DNA from: Frankia sp. AiPa1
GTDB taxonomy: Bacteria > Actinomycetota > Actinomycetes > Frankiales > Frankiaceae
DNA length: 64,000 nt
Direction: 5' to 3'
NCBI RefSeq assembly: GCF_023243075.1
Contig: NZ_JALKFZ020000003.1
Location: 1 to 64,000, forward strand
Below the pieces are notes generated by a model. The model worked only from the letters and a program-made list of their open reading frames with translations, was not told the DNA's origin and did no database searches. This document shows positions 19,601 to 30,046 of the stretch, piece by piece. A program made the position numbers and the translations under genes. The number at the start of each line of letters is the position of its first letter. Positions within the stretch are counted from its first letter, which is position 1.

Positions 19601-21822
19601 GGTCGCTGTCCCGCAGCCCGCTGTTCAGCGTCTATTTCCAGGTCCACGACGACGAGCGCGCACCGTTCACGCTCGCGAACCTTGAGGTGGAACCGTTCCG
19701 GCTGGGAGAGCCGAGCGCGATCACCGATCTCGCCCTTGCCATGGAGCGGCGTCCGGACGGCTTGTGGTCCTGCGACCTGGAGTACGCCACCGCACTGTTC
19801 GACGAGACCACCATGCGCCGCCTAGCCGAGTGCTTCGCCCTCTTGCTCACCGAGGCTGCGGCGCGGCCGGATCTCCCGGTGGCTGACCTTCCGCTGCCAG
19901 GTGGGGCACGAGCCCTGACGGCGGGCGGAAACAGCGTCGAGGGCGGTGGAGTAACAGACGATCCCGCGGCGGTGCACCTGCCCGGCCGCATCGGCAGGCA
20001 GGCCGCCGCCACCCCCGATGCTCCCGCAGTGATCTCGACGACCGCCACCCTGAGCTACCGGGAGCTGGATGAGCAGGCGAACCGGCTCGCCCACCACCTG
20101 CTGGCGGCCGACGTCCGCCATGGCGACGTCGTGGGCGTACTCACCGGACGCGATCCCGATCTGGTGGTGGCCTGGCTCGCGGTGCTGCGCACAGGGGCGG
20201 TCTACCTCCCCCTGAACCCGCACGATCCCGACGAACGACTCGCCGAGCTCGTCGGGCGGGCGCACGCCGGCACCGTGCTCACCCTGAGCGCGTACGCCCG
20301 GCGCCTCGCGCCGACCGGCGCACGAGTCGTGGAGCTGGACAGGGAGGCCAGCGCGATCGCCGCCCGTCCGTCCAGCGCGCCCCGGATCGAGCCGCATCCC
20401 CGCGACCTCGCGTACATCATCCACACCTCTGGATCAACCGGACGTCCCAAGGGGGTGATGATCGAACACCTCTCGTACCTCGATCACTGCCGCCATATGG
20501 CGGACGCGTACGCCCTGCGCCCGGGCAGCCGGGTCGCCTTCCTGGCGGCCGTCACCTTCGACGGAGCGATGGACCAGATCGCCGCACCGCTGCTGGTCGG
20601 CGCGGCCGTGGTCGTCCTCGACCCGCGCATCACACTCCCCGGGGACCTCATCAGCCTGCTCGACGAGCTCCGCGTAACCCTCATCGATGTCACCCCGCCC
20701 TACTTCCGTGCCCTGGTGGCCTGCCTGCGCCCCGGTGACACCCGCCTCGCCCGGCTTGAGCTCATGGGTGTCGGCGGAGACGCGATCAGCTACCGAGACG
20801 CGCAGGACTGGCTGGCCACCGGGCTCCCGGGACGTTTCGCCTGCACGTACGGCCCGACCGAGGCGACGATCGCCTGCACATTCCATCCGGTGCGGCACGA
20901 CGAGGCGCGGGACCACGCCGGTACGGAGCTGGCGCCGCTCGGAACGGCGCTCGCGGAAACCACCCTGTACACACTGGACCCTCACGGGCACCCCGTCCCG
21001 GCCGGCAGTGAGGGCGAGCTCTACATCGGCGGCAATCGGGTCGCGCGCGGTTATCTGGACGATCCGCGCCAGACCGCCGAGCGGTTCCTGCCCGACCCGT
21101 TCTCCGCCCACCCCGGCAGCCGCATGTATCGCACCGGCGACCGCGTCCGCTGCGACGCCGACTCGGTGTACCACTTCATCGGCCGTATCGACCGACAGGT
21201 CAAGATTCGCGGCTTCCGCATCGAACCGGCGGAGGTCGAGGCGGCTCTCGCCGCCCACGCGGGGACTCTGGCGGCCGCCGTCGTCGTCCACGAACTGCGG
21301 CCCGGCGATCCGGGCCTCGTGGGCTACGCGGTACCGAAACCGGGTGGCGATCCATCGACCTACCTGTCCGAGCTGCGCGAGCACCTGACCAGGACCCTGC
21401 CGTCCCACATGGTGCCCGCCCGCCTCATCGTTCTCGACGCGCTTCCGCTGACCCGCAACGGCAAGGTCGACCGCAACGCGCTCCCCGCACCGGCCCCGGT
21501 GGACCCGGGCGTCCCGACGGACATCGAGGATCAGATCCAGGAGCGGATTGCCGTGATCTGGCGGGAAGTCCTGGGCCTGGAGCAGGTCGGGGCGCACGAC
21601 AGCTTCTTCGTCCTGGGGGGCCATTCCCTGCTCGCCACCCAGGTCTGTCTGCGGCTGCGGGAGACGTTTCCAGTCGCCATCTCACTGCGGCAGTTCTTCG
21701 GCAGTCCCACGGTGGCGGGCCTGGCAGACCTGGTGCGGCGGGAGAACGGTGCCGCCCCAGTGCCGTCTCTCGGAGAGCGGATTCCGAACGTGCCCGCGCC
21801 GCAACCGCAGGAGGGACGATGA
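16678..21822 (+). CDS. Non-ribosomal peptide synthetase, modules 1-2 (A-T-C-A-T)
   Basis: 1,714 residues. Starting with A and lacking an N-terminal C domain, it is the initiation protein. Order: A1 (about 35-525; [11 protein letters not shown] near 186), T1 ([11 protein letters not shown] near 580), C (HHIAADG near 767), A2 ([11 protein letters not shown] near 1250), T2 (FFVLGGHSL near 1648). Lining up with GrsA gives a ten-residue pocket for A1 of D-A-W-Q-L-A-T-I-D-K, closest in style to Glu/Gln-type codes but not a confident call, and for A2 of D-G-D-D-M-V-T-I-A-K, where the usual W239 is Asp, pointing to a polar or basic residue. There is no epimerase or methyltransferase. ATGA overlaps bind it to mbtH upstream and NRPS2 downstream. 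The real start is the ATG at 16678; the open frame upstream overlaps mbtH. Confidence 0.95.
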   Translation: MTRIVGPQITAPSQNISAAAEGARILGCGAGEHRSRPAACIPELVAEQAGLDPEAVAAVAGDHHLTYRELDERANRLAHRLRDLGAQPGTAVGVLLPRGIDLVIALLAVGRAGAAALPLAPEHPRKRLAVILADATPAAVITTETLRPMAAALTGVRLVDPADGTMAYPSSSPSVAHHPSDLAYIAYTSGSTGHPKGVEITHEGLRNRVLWAVEEHGLGPQDRVLQRTTISFDAAMWEVFAPLVAGGAVVMAPPGAQGDPAELLRTAAEHGVTVLQFVPSLLAQIVEEPGLEECSALRLVLAAGEPLPTAIANRLVGRTGAELYNTYGPTECSIDATAYQYTGAPVGAQVPIGTPLPNMKALVLTDTGRIAADGEKGELHLGGVGLARGYLGRPGLTADRFVPDAFTAEPGARLYRTGDVVRRDADGFLVYLGRRDGQLKVRGIRIEPGEIEARLRELSGVTDAAVVNRQSPAGEPILTAFLLVRGNDGPGSDKIRAYLGAHLPAAAVPARYVPLDRFPSTGNGKIDRTALTEMPLPEEAGRTPRGRSPEDAEERLVVRAWSEILGLPAGALGVDDDFFALGGHSLSAARVVARLRAARGVELPLVSMFEARTPARLAELLRTAPPAAGHLVRTARGAPIPLSAAQERLWVQEQFDPGSPEYLLPVTLRIRGPLDLKALRAALGALVRRHEILRTRYQADSGGPVQVVDPPTAPTLRTHHTASLEEAVVALRPELDRGFDLAQEHPFRAAVAQAGPAEYLLVLVFHHIAADGWSMDPLARDLAALYQAAADRTEARLDPLSIQYADYAAWHREQLAGLAPDADRDYWHGALAGLPALDMPTDRSRPAIRDIRGAVHTFTLPADTASPLLAVGVSRGATPFMTLLAAFAVLLGRWCDQDDVAVGAPVVGRGRMELDDLIGFFVNTLVLRTSLGQGPSERPPSFVDVVDRVRTAVEAGLAHQQYPVDRLIADLTSERSLSRSPLFSVYFQVHDDERAPFTLANLEVEPFRLGEPSAITDLALAMERRPDGLWSCDLEYATALFDETTMRRLAECFALLLTEAAARPDLPVADLPLPGGARALTAGGNSVEGGGVTDDPAAVHLPGRIGRQAAATPDAPAVISTTATLSYRELDEQANRLAHHLLAADVRHGDVVGVLTGRDPDLVVAWLAVLRTGAVYLPLNPHDPDERLAELVGRAHAGTVLTLSAYARRLAPTGARVVELDREASAIAARPSSAPRIEPHPRDLAYIIHTSGSTGRPKGVMIEHLSYLDHCRHMADAYALRPGSRVAFLAAVTFDGAMDQIAAPLLVGAAVVVLDPRITLPGDLISLLDELRVTLIDVTPPYFRALVACLRPGDTRLARLELMGVGGDAISYRDAQDWLATGLPGRFACTYGPTEATIACTFHPVRHDEARDHAGTELAPLGTALAETTLYTLDPHGHPVPAGSEGELYIGGNRVARGYLDDPRQTAERFLPDPFSAHPGSRMYRTGDRVRCDADSVYHFIGRIDRQVKIRGFRIEPAEVEAALAAHAGTLAAAVVVHELRPGDPGLVGYAVPKPGGDPSTYLSELREHLTRTLPSHMVPARLIVLDALPLTRNGKVDRNALPAPAPVDPGVPTDIEDQIQERIAVIWREVLGLEQVGAHDSFFVLGGHSLLATQVCLRLRETFPVAISLRQFFGSPTVAGLADLVRRENGAAPVPSLGERIPNVPAPQPQEGR

Positions 21823-24800
21823 CATCCGCCGACCAGGCCGTCACCCGTACGGCGGCCCGGCCCCTTCTGGAGCCCGCACTCCATGGCGTGGATCGGTCGC
21901 GGCGCCCCGCGGTCGCGCCTCCCGTCGAGCGAGGCCTGCCCCTGCCCGTTTCCTTCGCGCAGGAGAGGCTGTGGCTGCTGGAGCAGCTGCGCCCAGGAAG
22001 TACCGAGTACCTGGTGCCGCTCGCGCTGCGCCTCGCGGGGAAGCTCGAAAGCGAGACGCTGTGGCGAGCGTTGCACGCGGTCGTTGACCGCCACGAGGTG
22101 CTTCGGACTCGATACATCGTCGTGGACGACACCCCGCTGCAATGTATCGACCCCCAGGGCGCTTACGAACCGCAGGAGATTGATCTGCGTGCGCTGGCGG
22201 AGCCCGAGCGCGCCGCGCGGACGACCGAGATCATCACCAGCGAGGGCACTCGGCCATTCAACCTCCAGGCCGAGCAGCCGATGCGGGCGGTTCTGATCCG
22301 TCTGTCCGACACCGAGGCACTGCTGCTACTGGCCATCCACCACATCGCCGTCGACGGCTGGTCAGCCGAACTCCTCCAGGACGAGCTGGCCGCCTTCTAC
22401 ACCGCGTTCCACGAGGGCGGCGTCGACCCGCTGCCACCTCTGTCGCGCCAGTACGCGGATTTCGCCCAGGAGCAGCGGGCCTACGCAGCCACGGCCGAGG
22501 CCGAGCGGGAGCTGACCTACTGGCGCGGGCAGTTGGCTGGCGTCAGGCCGCTGCCGCTGCTCACGGACCGATCCCGCGGGATCCGCTGGGAGTCCGCGGG
22601 ATCGACAGCACCCTTCACGGTAGCCGCCCAGACCATCAGCGGACTGGCCGAACTGGGACGTAGCCGCGGCTGCACCATGTACATGGTGCTCCTGGCTGCG
22701 GTGCAGGCGTTTCTGGCCCGCGTGACCGGTCAGCCGGACGTCGTCGTCGGCTCGCCGATCGCCGGGCGGGACGACGGCACGAACGCGAAGCTGATCGGCT
22801 ATTTCGCCAACACTCTCGCCCTGCGCGCGTCGGCGGACGCGGAACTGCCCTTCCACCGTTTCCTGGAGCAGGTTCGCGATGTCGCCCTGGATGCGTACGC
22901 GAACGCTGCGGTGCCCTTCGAGCGGTTGGTATCGGACCTCAGGACGACCCGTGACCTGTCCCGCAACCCGGTGTTCCAGGCGAGCCTGACCTTCGAACCG
23001 GAGCCGCCGGGCACCCGCGGGCTGCCCGGAGCGACGATGGTCGAGGAACGCGTGGAGTGGACCCCCGCCAAGTTCGACCTGGCCTTCCTAGTCCGGCGGA
23101 CCACCACGGGGACCTACCTGGGCCACATCGAGTACCCGACCGCGCTGTTCGACGCGGAGACCGTCGAGCGGATGGCGAGACAGTTCACAACCCTGCTCCA
23201 GGCCGTGTGCCGGGCCCCGGAAACGCCGATCGGCGCCCTTCCGCTGGGAGAGCCCGCGCCGCTCCCGGTCCACCCGTCCACCCGACCGAACCCGACCCTG
23301 ATCCACTTACTGGTGGAGCACTGGGCGCGGACGACCCCGCAGATGCCGGCACTCACCGCTGAGGGTGCCGACCTCACCTACGCCGAGCTTGACCGGCAGG
23401 CCAACCGACTGGCTCACCACCTGCGCTCTCTGGGCGTGGTGGCGGACCAGCCCGTCGGCGTCCACCTGCGTCGCGGCACGGCGCTCGTCGTCACGTTGCT
23501 CGCGGTGCTCAAGGCGGGCGGGGCCTATCTGCCGCTGGACCCGGACCAGCCCCCCAGCCGGCTGGCCGACATTGTCGCGGACTCGGCCGCCCGTGTGGTG
23601 GTCACTGACGACGCGGACGCTCTGGAGCGGATTGCCGCTGAGCACATCGTGGTGCTCGGCTCCGCCGACCTGACCGCCGCGCTTGCCGAGCAGTCCGAGG
23701 ACGCCCCGGCGTGGCAGGCCCATCCCGACCAGCTCGCGTACGTCATCTACACCTCCGGCTCGACGGGGCGCCCCAAGGGCGTCATGGTCACCCATGCCAA
23801 TGCGACGCGGCTGTTCACCACGACCGCGGCCGAATTCGGGTTCGGCCCGAACGACGTGTGGACCCTGTTCCACTCCTATGCCTTCGACTTCTCGGTGTGG
23901 GAGATCTGGGGTGCCCTATGCCACGGCGGACGCTTGGTGATCGTGCCGTTCGAGGTCTCCCGTGACCCCTTGCGGTTCGTGGCTCTACTGGCCGGCGAAC
24001 ACGTCACCGTGGTCAACCAGACCCCGTCGGCCTTCGGAAACCTGGTGGCCGCCTTCGCCGGCGGGAACGCGCCGGACCTCGACGTGCGGGTCGTCGTGTT
24101 CGGTGGCGAGAGCCTGGACAGCAAGGTGCTCCGCCCCTGGTTCGACCGCTATGGCGGACAGGCACGCGTGGTCAACATGTACGGGATCACCGAGACAACG
24201 GTGCATGTCACCCGCCACGAGGTGACCGCGAGCGACGCCGCCGGGGCGCCAACAGCAGGCCGCAGCCCGATCGGCGCCGCACTGGCGGATCTGGAACTCT
24301 ACGTCCTGGACACGCAGATGCAGCCGGTCCCGCCCGGAATCCCCGGCGAGCTGTACGTCGGCGGCAGGGGACTCGCCCGCGGTTACCTGGGCCAACCCGC
24401 GCTCACCGGCGAACGGTTCGTACCGGACCCGTATTCCGGGCGGCCCGGTGACCGGCTGTACCGCACCGGCGACCAGGCCCGCGTCACACCGGGCCGGGGC
24501 GTCGAGTACCTGCGGCGAATCGACGGCCAGGTCAAGGTCCGAGGGTTCAGGATCGAGACCGGCGAAGTCGAGAGTGCGCTGGCCACCCATCGCGCGATCG
24601 CCGCGTGTGTGGTGGCGGTCCACGGCGACCGCCTGGCCGCGTGGGTCGTTCCCGCGCCCGGCCACGACGTCGATCCCCACGACCTGCGCGCGCACCTTGC
24701 CCGGCAGCTACCCGCCTACATGCTCCCGTCAGCGTTCGTCGCACTGCTGGCCCTGCCACTGACGACAAACGGCAAGGCCGACAGGGCGGCCCTGCCGGCT

Positions 24801-27800
24801 CCCGAACCCGACCAGCACGCGGCCGGCCGCGGGTCCCGCCCGGCGCGCACACCCCGGGAACGGGCGGTCACCCGGGCCTGGGCCGAGGTGCTGGGGATTC
24901 CGGAGCCAGGCGTGGAGGACAACTTCTTCCACCTGGGCGGTGACTCGATCCGGGCGGTCCAGGTCGTGGGCCGGCTCCGGGCCGGTGGTTACGAGCTGGG
25001 GGTCGCGGAACTGCTGCGGTTCCAGACACCGCGTGCGCTCGCCGCGGTCCTGCCCGACACCGTGGATCCCCTTGGTGACCACCAGGCCACCCGTCCGTTC
25101 TCGCTGATCGACGACACCACGCGGGCGGCGCTCGTGGACGGGGTCCAGGACGCCTATCCCCTCACCGAGGGACAGGCCGGAATGGTGTACGAGGTGTTCG
25201 CCGACCCGACCCATCCTTATCACAACGCCACCTGTTACTTGGTGCGCGACGACGCCGCCCTCGATCTGGACGCGCTGCGCGCCGCGGTCCGGCAGGTGAC
25301 CACGAGACACGAGGTTCTGCGCACCTCCATCGATCTGGCCACCTTCGCCGAACCGCTCCAGTTGGTGCACGCCCGCGCCGACATCACCCTGCGCCACGTC
25401 GACCTGCGCACGACCGAACTGGCGAAGCGGGAGGAGGTCATCGCCGATCTGCTGGCCGCGGAGCGCCGCGAGCTGTTCGATCTGAACACCCCGGGCCTGT
25501 GGCGGTTGGCCGTCTACCAGGAGCAGGACGACCGCTGGCGCCTTGCCTTCGTCGAGTTTCACGCCATCCTCGATGGCTGGAGCCACCACAGCCTGATCAC
25601 CGAACTGATCGAGGCGTACCGCGCGCTGCGCTCCGGCTCATTGGCCGCTCTGGACGTGCCGTCCGTCCGCTTCGCCGACTTCGTGGCCCTGGAGCGGACG
25701 GAGTCCTCGCCCGACCACCTGGAGTTCTGGCGGAGGCGCCTCGACGGCGTCGAGCCGTTGGTGCTGCCCGCTGCGTGGCAGGCGGGCACGGGAGCGGAGG
25801 AGGACCGCGCGGGTGATGGCACCGGCGAGGGAACGACCTACGACGTCCACGTGCCGTTCAGCCATCTGGAGCCGGCGCTGCGGGCGTTGGCAAGGGCAGC
25901 CGACGTGTCCTTCAAGAGCGTGCTCCTCACCGCGCACCTCAAAGTGCTGAGCATGCTGACCGACCAGCAGGGGTTCCACACCGGGCTGGTCACGAACGGA
26001 CGGCTGGAGGAACTGGAAGCCGACCGCACGCTCGGCATGCACCTCAACGTCGTGCCGGTCGTCTGCCCGCGGTTCACCGGAACCTGGCGCGACGCGGTCC
26101 GGGAGGTCTTCGACCAGGAGACGGAGATCTGGAAGCACCGGCGCTACCCGATGGCGAGGCTCTGCCGTGAGCTCGGTGTCCCCGCGCCGCGGGCGGCCTT
26201 CAACTTCCTCGACTTCCACATCCTCGACCGGGACCGGGTCGACGTGTCCGCGACCGTGGACGTCAGCCCCAACGAGTTCGACTGGGCGGTGTCCACCGAA
26301 TGGGGCCGGCTGGTCCTGGTCGCCAACGCCCAGATGATCACCCGCCCGCACGGGCTCATGCTGGCCCGCCTGTACGGCACCGTGCTGTCCGCCATGGCCG
26401 AGGAGCCCTCGGCGTCGGCCGCCGGCTCGGCCCTTCCGGCCCCGGACCGCGAGGCCCTGGTGCGGCTGGCGGGCGACGCCGACGCCGCCACCCCGCGCAC
26501 GTTCCACGAGCTGGTGGCCGACTGGGCGCACCGCAGCCCCGACGCTGACGCCGTGTGTCACGAGGAAACGCGGCTGACCTACGCGGAGCTGATGTGCCAG
26601 GTCGACGCGCTTGCCGGGAGGCTGCGGGCGTCCGGAGTGGGAAGAGGCACCGTCGCCGGCGTGCTGCTCCCGCAGGGGCCCGACCTGGTCATCGCCCAGC
26701 TCGCGGTGCTGCGGGCAGGGGGAGCGTACCTTCCGATCAGCCCGGACCAGCCCGCCGAACGCCGAGCGTACCTGCTCGCCGACGCCCAGGCCTCCCATCT
26801 GATCACGCGAGAGCCGGGACCCGAGACGACCGCGGGATTCACGGGCAGTGTCCTGTCGGTCAGCCCGCACGCCTACCGCCCGGCCCCGGTGCGAGGCGGG
26901 GGCGCGCGGTACCTGCCCGCTCCCGAACTCCCGGAGGTGCTACCGGGGGACAGCGCCTACGTGATTTACACCTCCGGTTCGACCGGCCGCCCGAAGGGGG
27001 TCGTCGTCGAACACCGCGGGCTGGCCACCCTGGTCGCCGCGCAGGCCAGGCATCTGGACATCAGCCCGGGAAGCCGGGTGCTGCAGAACGCGGCCCCGAT
27101 CTTCGACATCTCGGTCTTCGAGACCCTACTGGCCCTCGCGCACGGAGCCACCCTCGTCACGGCCCCGCCTGACCGCCTCGTCCCGGGGGAGGAGCTGGCC
27201 GGGCTGGTTCGCGAGCAGCGGGTGACGCACCTGGTCATGGTGCCTTCGGCGCTCGCGCTCATGCCCACCGACCGCCGTCCGCGGGTGGTGATCGTCGGCG
27301 GGGAGGAGTGCCCGCCCGCGCTGGCCGCCCGGTGGTCCCGCGGCGGAGTCCTGATCAACGGTTACGGTCCCACCGAGACGACGGTCTGGGCGACCGTCGA
27401 GCGGTCCCACGGCCAGGAGCAGCTGACCATCGGCCGACCGATCGAGGGGGCGCGGGCCCACGTGCTCGGCCCCGACATGGAGCCGCGCCCGGTCGGTGTC
27501 CCCGGGGAGCTCTACCTGTCCGGCCCGGGTGTCGCCCGCGGCTATCTCGGCCAGCCTGCGCGTACCGCCGAACAGTTTCTGCCCGACCCCTTCTCGACCG
27601 CTCCCGGCACCCGCCTGTACCGGACCGGCGACCGGGCGTACCGCCTGCTGGATGGCCGGATCGGCTTCCTGGGCCGCGTCGACGACCAGATCAAGATCCG
27701 AGGTCACCGGATCGAACCGGGCGAGATCGAGGCGGCGATGCACCGTCATCCGACCGTCGCCCAGGCGGCGGTGACCCCATACCAGGGTCCGGACGGCGAC

Positions 27801-29096
27801 ACCGGACTGGCCGGCTACTTCTCAGTTCGCACCGGCCATGACCTGACCCCGCAGACTCTCGCCGGCTTTCTCGGACGTGAACTCCCGCGCTACATGGTGC
27901 CGACCGCGCTGGTGGCGATGCCGGTACTGCCGACCTCGGCGACGGGCAAGGTGGACCGCCGGGCGCTGCCGCCGGTGGAGGCCACAGCCGGCCTCACGGC
28001 CAGGCGGGTCGTGCCGCGCAACGCCACCGAGCATCTGGTGGCCGGCGTCTGGGAGGAGCTCCTGCGGGTGCGGGGCGTCGGCGCGTACGACGACTTCTTC
28101 GCCCTCGGTGGCCACTCCCTGCTCGCCATCCGCGCGGCTGCCGCCCTCGAGCGCCTCACCGGCACCCCGGTCACCGTCCGAGACGTCCTGGCCCGGCCGA
28201 GCGTGGCGGCCACCGCGGCCTGGCTCGACGGCTCCGACACCGGGTCCGGCCAGAACACGGACACCTGCCTGGTCTGGTTCCGGCGCGGCGGGACCGCGTC
28301 TCCCATCCTGCTCGTCCATCCTGGCGGAGGGGGCGTCCACTGGTACCGCGCCCTCGCCGACCTGCTGCCCGCGGACCACCCGGTCGCGGCGTTGCAGCAC
28401 CCGGCAGTGACCGATCCCGAGCAGGCCGGACTCGACATCGGCGCCTTGGCCGCACGCTACCTGCGCGACGTCGACGCGATCGGGCCGGCCGGCCCGTACC
28501 GGCTCCTCGGCTGGTGCGGAGGTTCCCCGGTGACCTGGGAACTTGCCAGACTGCTGCGGGCACGCGGCGATCATGTCCGCCTCGCGCTCCTGGATCCGGC
28601 CACCGTGTCCGACGGCGAGCGCGAACCCGCCGCGCTGCGCCCCCTGCGCCGTCTGGTCACTCTGCTGGACGACCTGGCGGCAGCCCCTGACGACCGCGAG
28701 GCCGCACGACTGCGCGAGGCCGCCTTCCCGCTGCTGCGGGACGCGATCGATGATGACGGTGGCATCGAGGTCACCGCGGAGACGGTCGGACCCCACTGGC
28801 GTGAGCGGGTCCGAACCTGGCTCAGGCTGCACGAGGCATCCGTGGCCTACCAGTATCCGCCGGCCGGGGACACCGACGTCCACCTTCTGCTCAGCGACGA
28901 GCTCGTGGGCGGCGCACACGAGGCCACCGACGGTCTCGCTCTCGACGAGTACACGGCGCGCTGGCAGCGACTCACACCCCGGCTGGCACGGCACCGGCTC
29001 GCCGGAGATCACTTCGGGGTACTGACACCACCCCGTGTCGGGCAGCTCGCCGACCGGCTGGCTGAGATCTGGACCTCTGACGGGATCGGACGATGA
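21819..29096 (+). CDS. Non-ribosomal peptide synthetase, modules 3-4 with thioesterase (C-A-T-C-A-T-TE)
   Basis: 2,425 residues, the elongation and release protein. Order: C (HHIAVDG near 174), A3 ([11 protein letters not shown] near 644), T (LGGDSI near 1041), C (near 1113-1550), A4 ([11 protein letters not shown] near 1717), T (LGGHSL near 2097), TE (about 2155-2425). The A3 pocket reads D-F-W-N-V-G-M-V-H-K, the standard threonine code. A4 reads D-I-F-V-I-G-G-V-W-K, which I cannot assign. The second C domain has FHAILDG in place of HHxxxDG, keeping the catalytic second His. The TE nucleophile motif is GWCGG, so cysteine 2233 replaces serine; LLDPAT supplies the Asp and GDHFGVL the His. One TTA codon lies at 23307. 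It overlaps its neighbours on both sides by ATGA. Confidence 0.95.
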   Translation: MTSADQAVTRTAARPLLEPALHGVDRSRRPAVAPPVERGLPLPVSFAQERLWLLEQLRPGSTEYLVPLALRLAGKLESETLWRALHAVVDRHEVLRTRYIVVDDTPLQCIDPQGAYEPQEIDLRALAEPERAARTTEIITSEGTRPFNLQAEQPMRAVLIRLSDTEALLLLAIHHIAVDGWSAELLQDELAAFYTAFHEGGVDPLPPLSRQYADFAQEQRAYAATAEAERELTYWRGQLAGVRPLPLLTDRSRGIRWESAGSTAPFTVAAQTISGLAELGRSRGCTMYMVLLAAVQAFLARVTGQPDVVVGSPIAGRDDGTNAKLIGYFANTLALRASADAELPFHRFLEQVRDVALDAYANAAVPFERLVSDLRTTRDLSRNPVFQASLTFEPEPPGTRGLPGATMVEERVEWTPAKFDLAFLVRRTTTGTYLGHIEYPTALFDAETVERMARQFTTLLQAVCRAPETPIGALPLGEPAPLPVHPSTRPNPTLIHLLVEHWARTTPQMPALTAEGADLTYAELDRQANRLAHHLRSLGVVADQPVGVHLRRGTALVVTLLAVLKAGGAYLPLDPDQPPSRLADIVADSAARVVVTDDADALERIAAEHIVVLGSADLTAALAEQSEDAPAWQAHPDQLAYVIYTSGSTGRPKGVMVTHANATRLFTTTAAEFGFGPNDVWTLFHSYAFDFSVWEIWGALCHGGRLVIVPFEVSRDPLRFVALLAGEHVTVVNQTPSAFGNLVAAFAGGNAPDLDVRVVVFGGESLDSKVLRPWFDRYGGQARVVNMYGITETTVHVTRHEVTASDAAGAPTAGRSPIGAALADLELYVLDTQMQPVPPGIPGELYVGGRGLARGYLGQPALTGERFVPDPYSGRPGDRLYRTGDQARVTPGRGVEYLRRIDGQVKVRGFRIETGEVESALATHRAIAACVVAVHGDRLAAWVVPAPGHDVDPHDLRAHLARQLPAYMLPSAFVALLALPLTTNGKADRAALPAPEPDQHAAGRGSRPARTPRERAVTRAWAEVLGIPEPGVEDNFFHLGGDSIRAVQVVGRLRAGGYELGVAELLRFQTPRALAAVLPDTVDPLGDHQATRPFSLIDDTTRAALVDGVQDAYPLTEGQAGMVYEVFADPTHPYHNATCYLVRDDAALDLDALRAAVRQVTTRHEVLRTSIDLATFAEPLQLVHARADITLRHVDLRTTELAKREEVIADLLAAERRELFDLNTPGLWRLAVYQEQDDRWRLAFVEFHAILDGWSHHSLITELIEAYRALRSGSLAALDVPSVRFADFVALERTESSPDHLEFWRRRLDGVEPLVLPAAWQAGTGAEEDRAGDGTGEGTTYDVHVPFSHLEPALRALARAADVSFKSVLLTAHLKVLSMLTDQQGFHTGLVTNGRLEELEADRTLGMHLNVVPVVCPRFTGTWRDAVREVFDQETEIWKHRRYPMARLCRELGVPAPRAAFNFLDFHILDRDRVDVSATVDVSPNEFDWAVSTEWGRLVLVANAQMITRPHGLMLARLYGTVLSAMAEEPSASAAGSALPAPDREALVRLAGDADAATPRTFHELVADWAHRSPDADAVCHEETRLTYAELMCQVDALAGRLRASGVGRGTVAGVLLPQGPDLVIAQLAVLRAGGAYLPISPDQPAERRAYLLADAQASHLITREPGPETTAGFTGSVLSVSPHAYRPAPVRGGGARYLPAPELPEVLPGDSAYVIYTSGSTGRPKGVVVEHRGLATLVAAQARHLDISPGSRVLQNAAPIFDISVFETLLALAHGATLVTAPPDRLVPGEELAGLVREQRVTHLVMVPSALALMPTDRRPRVVIVGGEECPPALAARWSRGGVLINGYGPTETTVWATVERSHGQEQLTIGRPIEGARAHVLGPDMEPRPVGVPGELYLSGPGVARGYLGQPARTAEQFLPDPFSTAPGTRLYRTGDRAYRLLDGRIGFLGRVDDQIKIRGHRIEPGEIEAAMHRHPTVAQAAVTPYQGPDGDTGLAGYFSVRTGHDLTPQTLAGFLGRELPRYMVPTALVAMPVLPTSATGKVDRRALPPVEATAGLTARRVVPRNATEHLVAGVWEELLRVRGVGAYDDFFALGGHSLLAIRAAAALERLTGTPVTVRDVLARPSVAATAAWLDGSDTGSGQNTDTCLVWFRRGGTASPILLVHPGGGGVHWYRALADLLPADHPVAALQHPAVTDPEQAGLDIGALAARYLRDVDAIGPAGPYRLLGWCGGSPVTWELARLLRARGDHVRLALLDPATVSDGEREPAALRPLRRLVTLLDDLAAAPDDREAARLREAAFPLLRDAIDDDGGIEVTAETVGPHWRERVRTWLRLHEASVAYQYPPAGDTDVHLLLSDELVGGAHEATDGLALDEYTARWQRLTPRLARHRLAGDHFGVLTPPRVGQLADRLAEIWTSDGIGR

Positions 29097-30046
29097 CCTT
29101 CTCACCCATGTCCCGGGACGGCTGCACGGTACGCCGACATCTCCTCTCCCTGAACGACCTCGACGCGGAGGACCTGAATCAGCTGGTGCTCCGTGGCGTC
29201 CGGTACGCGGCGTGGCCGGACCACGGCGAGCCCTTGGCCGGAACCGTCCTCGGCGTGTACTTCCGGCGCACCTCCACCCGCACCCGGACCGCCTTCACGA
29301 CGGCGGCTCTGCGCCTCGGCGCCCGCGTCATCGCCTACGGCCCCAACGACCTGCAGCTGGAGACCGGCGAAAGCATCGAGGACACCGGGCGGGTGCTGTC
29401 CTCCATGCTGGACGGCCTCGTCGCCCGCACCGCGGACGACACCGGCGAACTGCGCGCCTACGCCGCCCAGAACCGGATGTCGGTGATCAATGCGATGTCC
29501 GCGCAGGAACACCCCACCCAGGCGCTGAGCGACCTGTCCACCATGTTCGCGCACTTCGGCGGCATTGACGGACTGCGGGTGCTCTACATCGGTGAGGGCA
29601 ACAACACGGCGGTGGCGCTGGCGCTGGCGCTGGCGCGGTTCGCGCGCACCACTCTGTACCTGCGCACCCCACCTGGGTACGGCCTGGACGAGGACGTGCT
29701 GAAACAGGCTCGACTCCACGCTCAGTCCACCGGCTCCATCGTGGAGGAGAGCCACGATCCGTACGACCTGCCGGAGTCGATGGACGTCGTGTACACGACG
29801 CGCTGGCAGACCACCGGAACCAGCAAGCCGGATCCCGACTGGCGCACAGTGTTCGCCCCATTCCGCGTGGATCGCGCCGTGCTCGAGGCGAACCCCCAGG
29901 CGGAGTTCATGCACGACCTGCCCGCGCACCGGGGCGAGGAGGTCACGGCGGAGGTCCTGGACGGCCCTCGTTCCCTCGCCTTTCGCCAGGCGGAGAACAA
30001 GTTGTACAGCGCCATGGCCGTCCTCGAATGGTGCCTGCGGGGATGA
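29093..30046 (+). CDS. OTC/ATC-family carbamoyltransferase of altered specificity
   Basis: 317 residues, full length for the family. The carbamoyl-phosphate site is intact: RRTSTRTRTAF (S-T-R-T-R) and EHPTQAL. The amino-acid side is not that of ornithine carbamoyltransferase: the HCLP cysteine is Asp (HDLPAHRGEEV), and where OTC has the SMG loop this protein has YTTRWQTTG, partly like the aspartate enzymes. It thus probably carbamoylates another amine. Next to L-Dap genes the obvious candidate is 2,3-diaminopropionate (giving beta-ureidoalanine, as carbamoyltransferases do in tuberactinomycin pathways) or a peptide-bound Dap. It overlaps NRPS2 upstream and the MFS gene downstream. The specificity is inference. 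Confidence 0.85.
   Translation: MTFSPMSRDGCTVRRHLLSLNDLDAEDLNQLVLRGVRYAAWPDHGEPLAGTVLGVYFRRTSTRTRTAFTTAALRLGARVIAYGPNDLQLETGESIEDTGRVLSSMLDGLVARTADDTGELRAYAAQNRMSVINAMSAQEHPTQALSDLSTMFAHFGGIDGLRVLYIGEGNNTAVALALALARFARTTLYLRTPPGYGLDEDVLKQARLHAQSTGSIVEESHDPYDLPESMDVVYTTRWQTTGTSKPDPDWRTVFAPFRVDRAVLEANPQAEFMHDLPAHRGEEVTAEVLDGPRSLAFRQAENKLYSAMAVLEWCLRG

Noticed and set aside
14428-29096. Calling the product a monobactam
   Set aside because: Dap plus Cys-TE is suggestive, but there is no sulfotransferase, the A4 code is unassigned, and the architecture differs from SulI/SulM.
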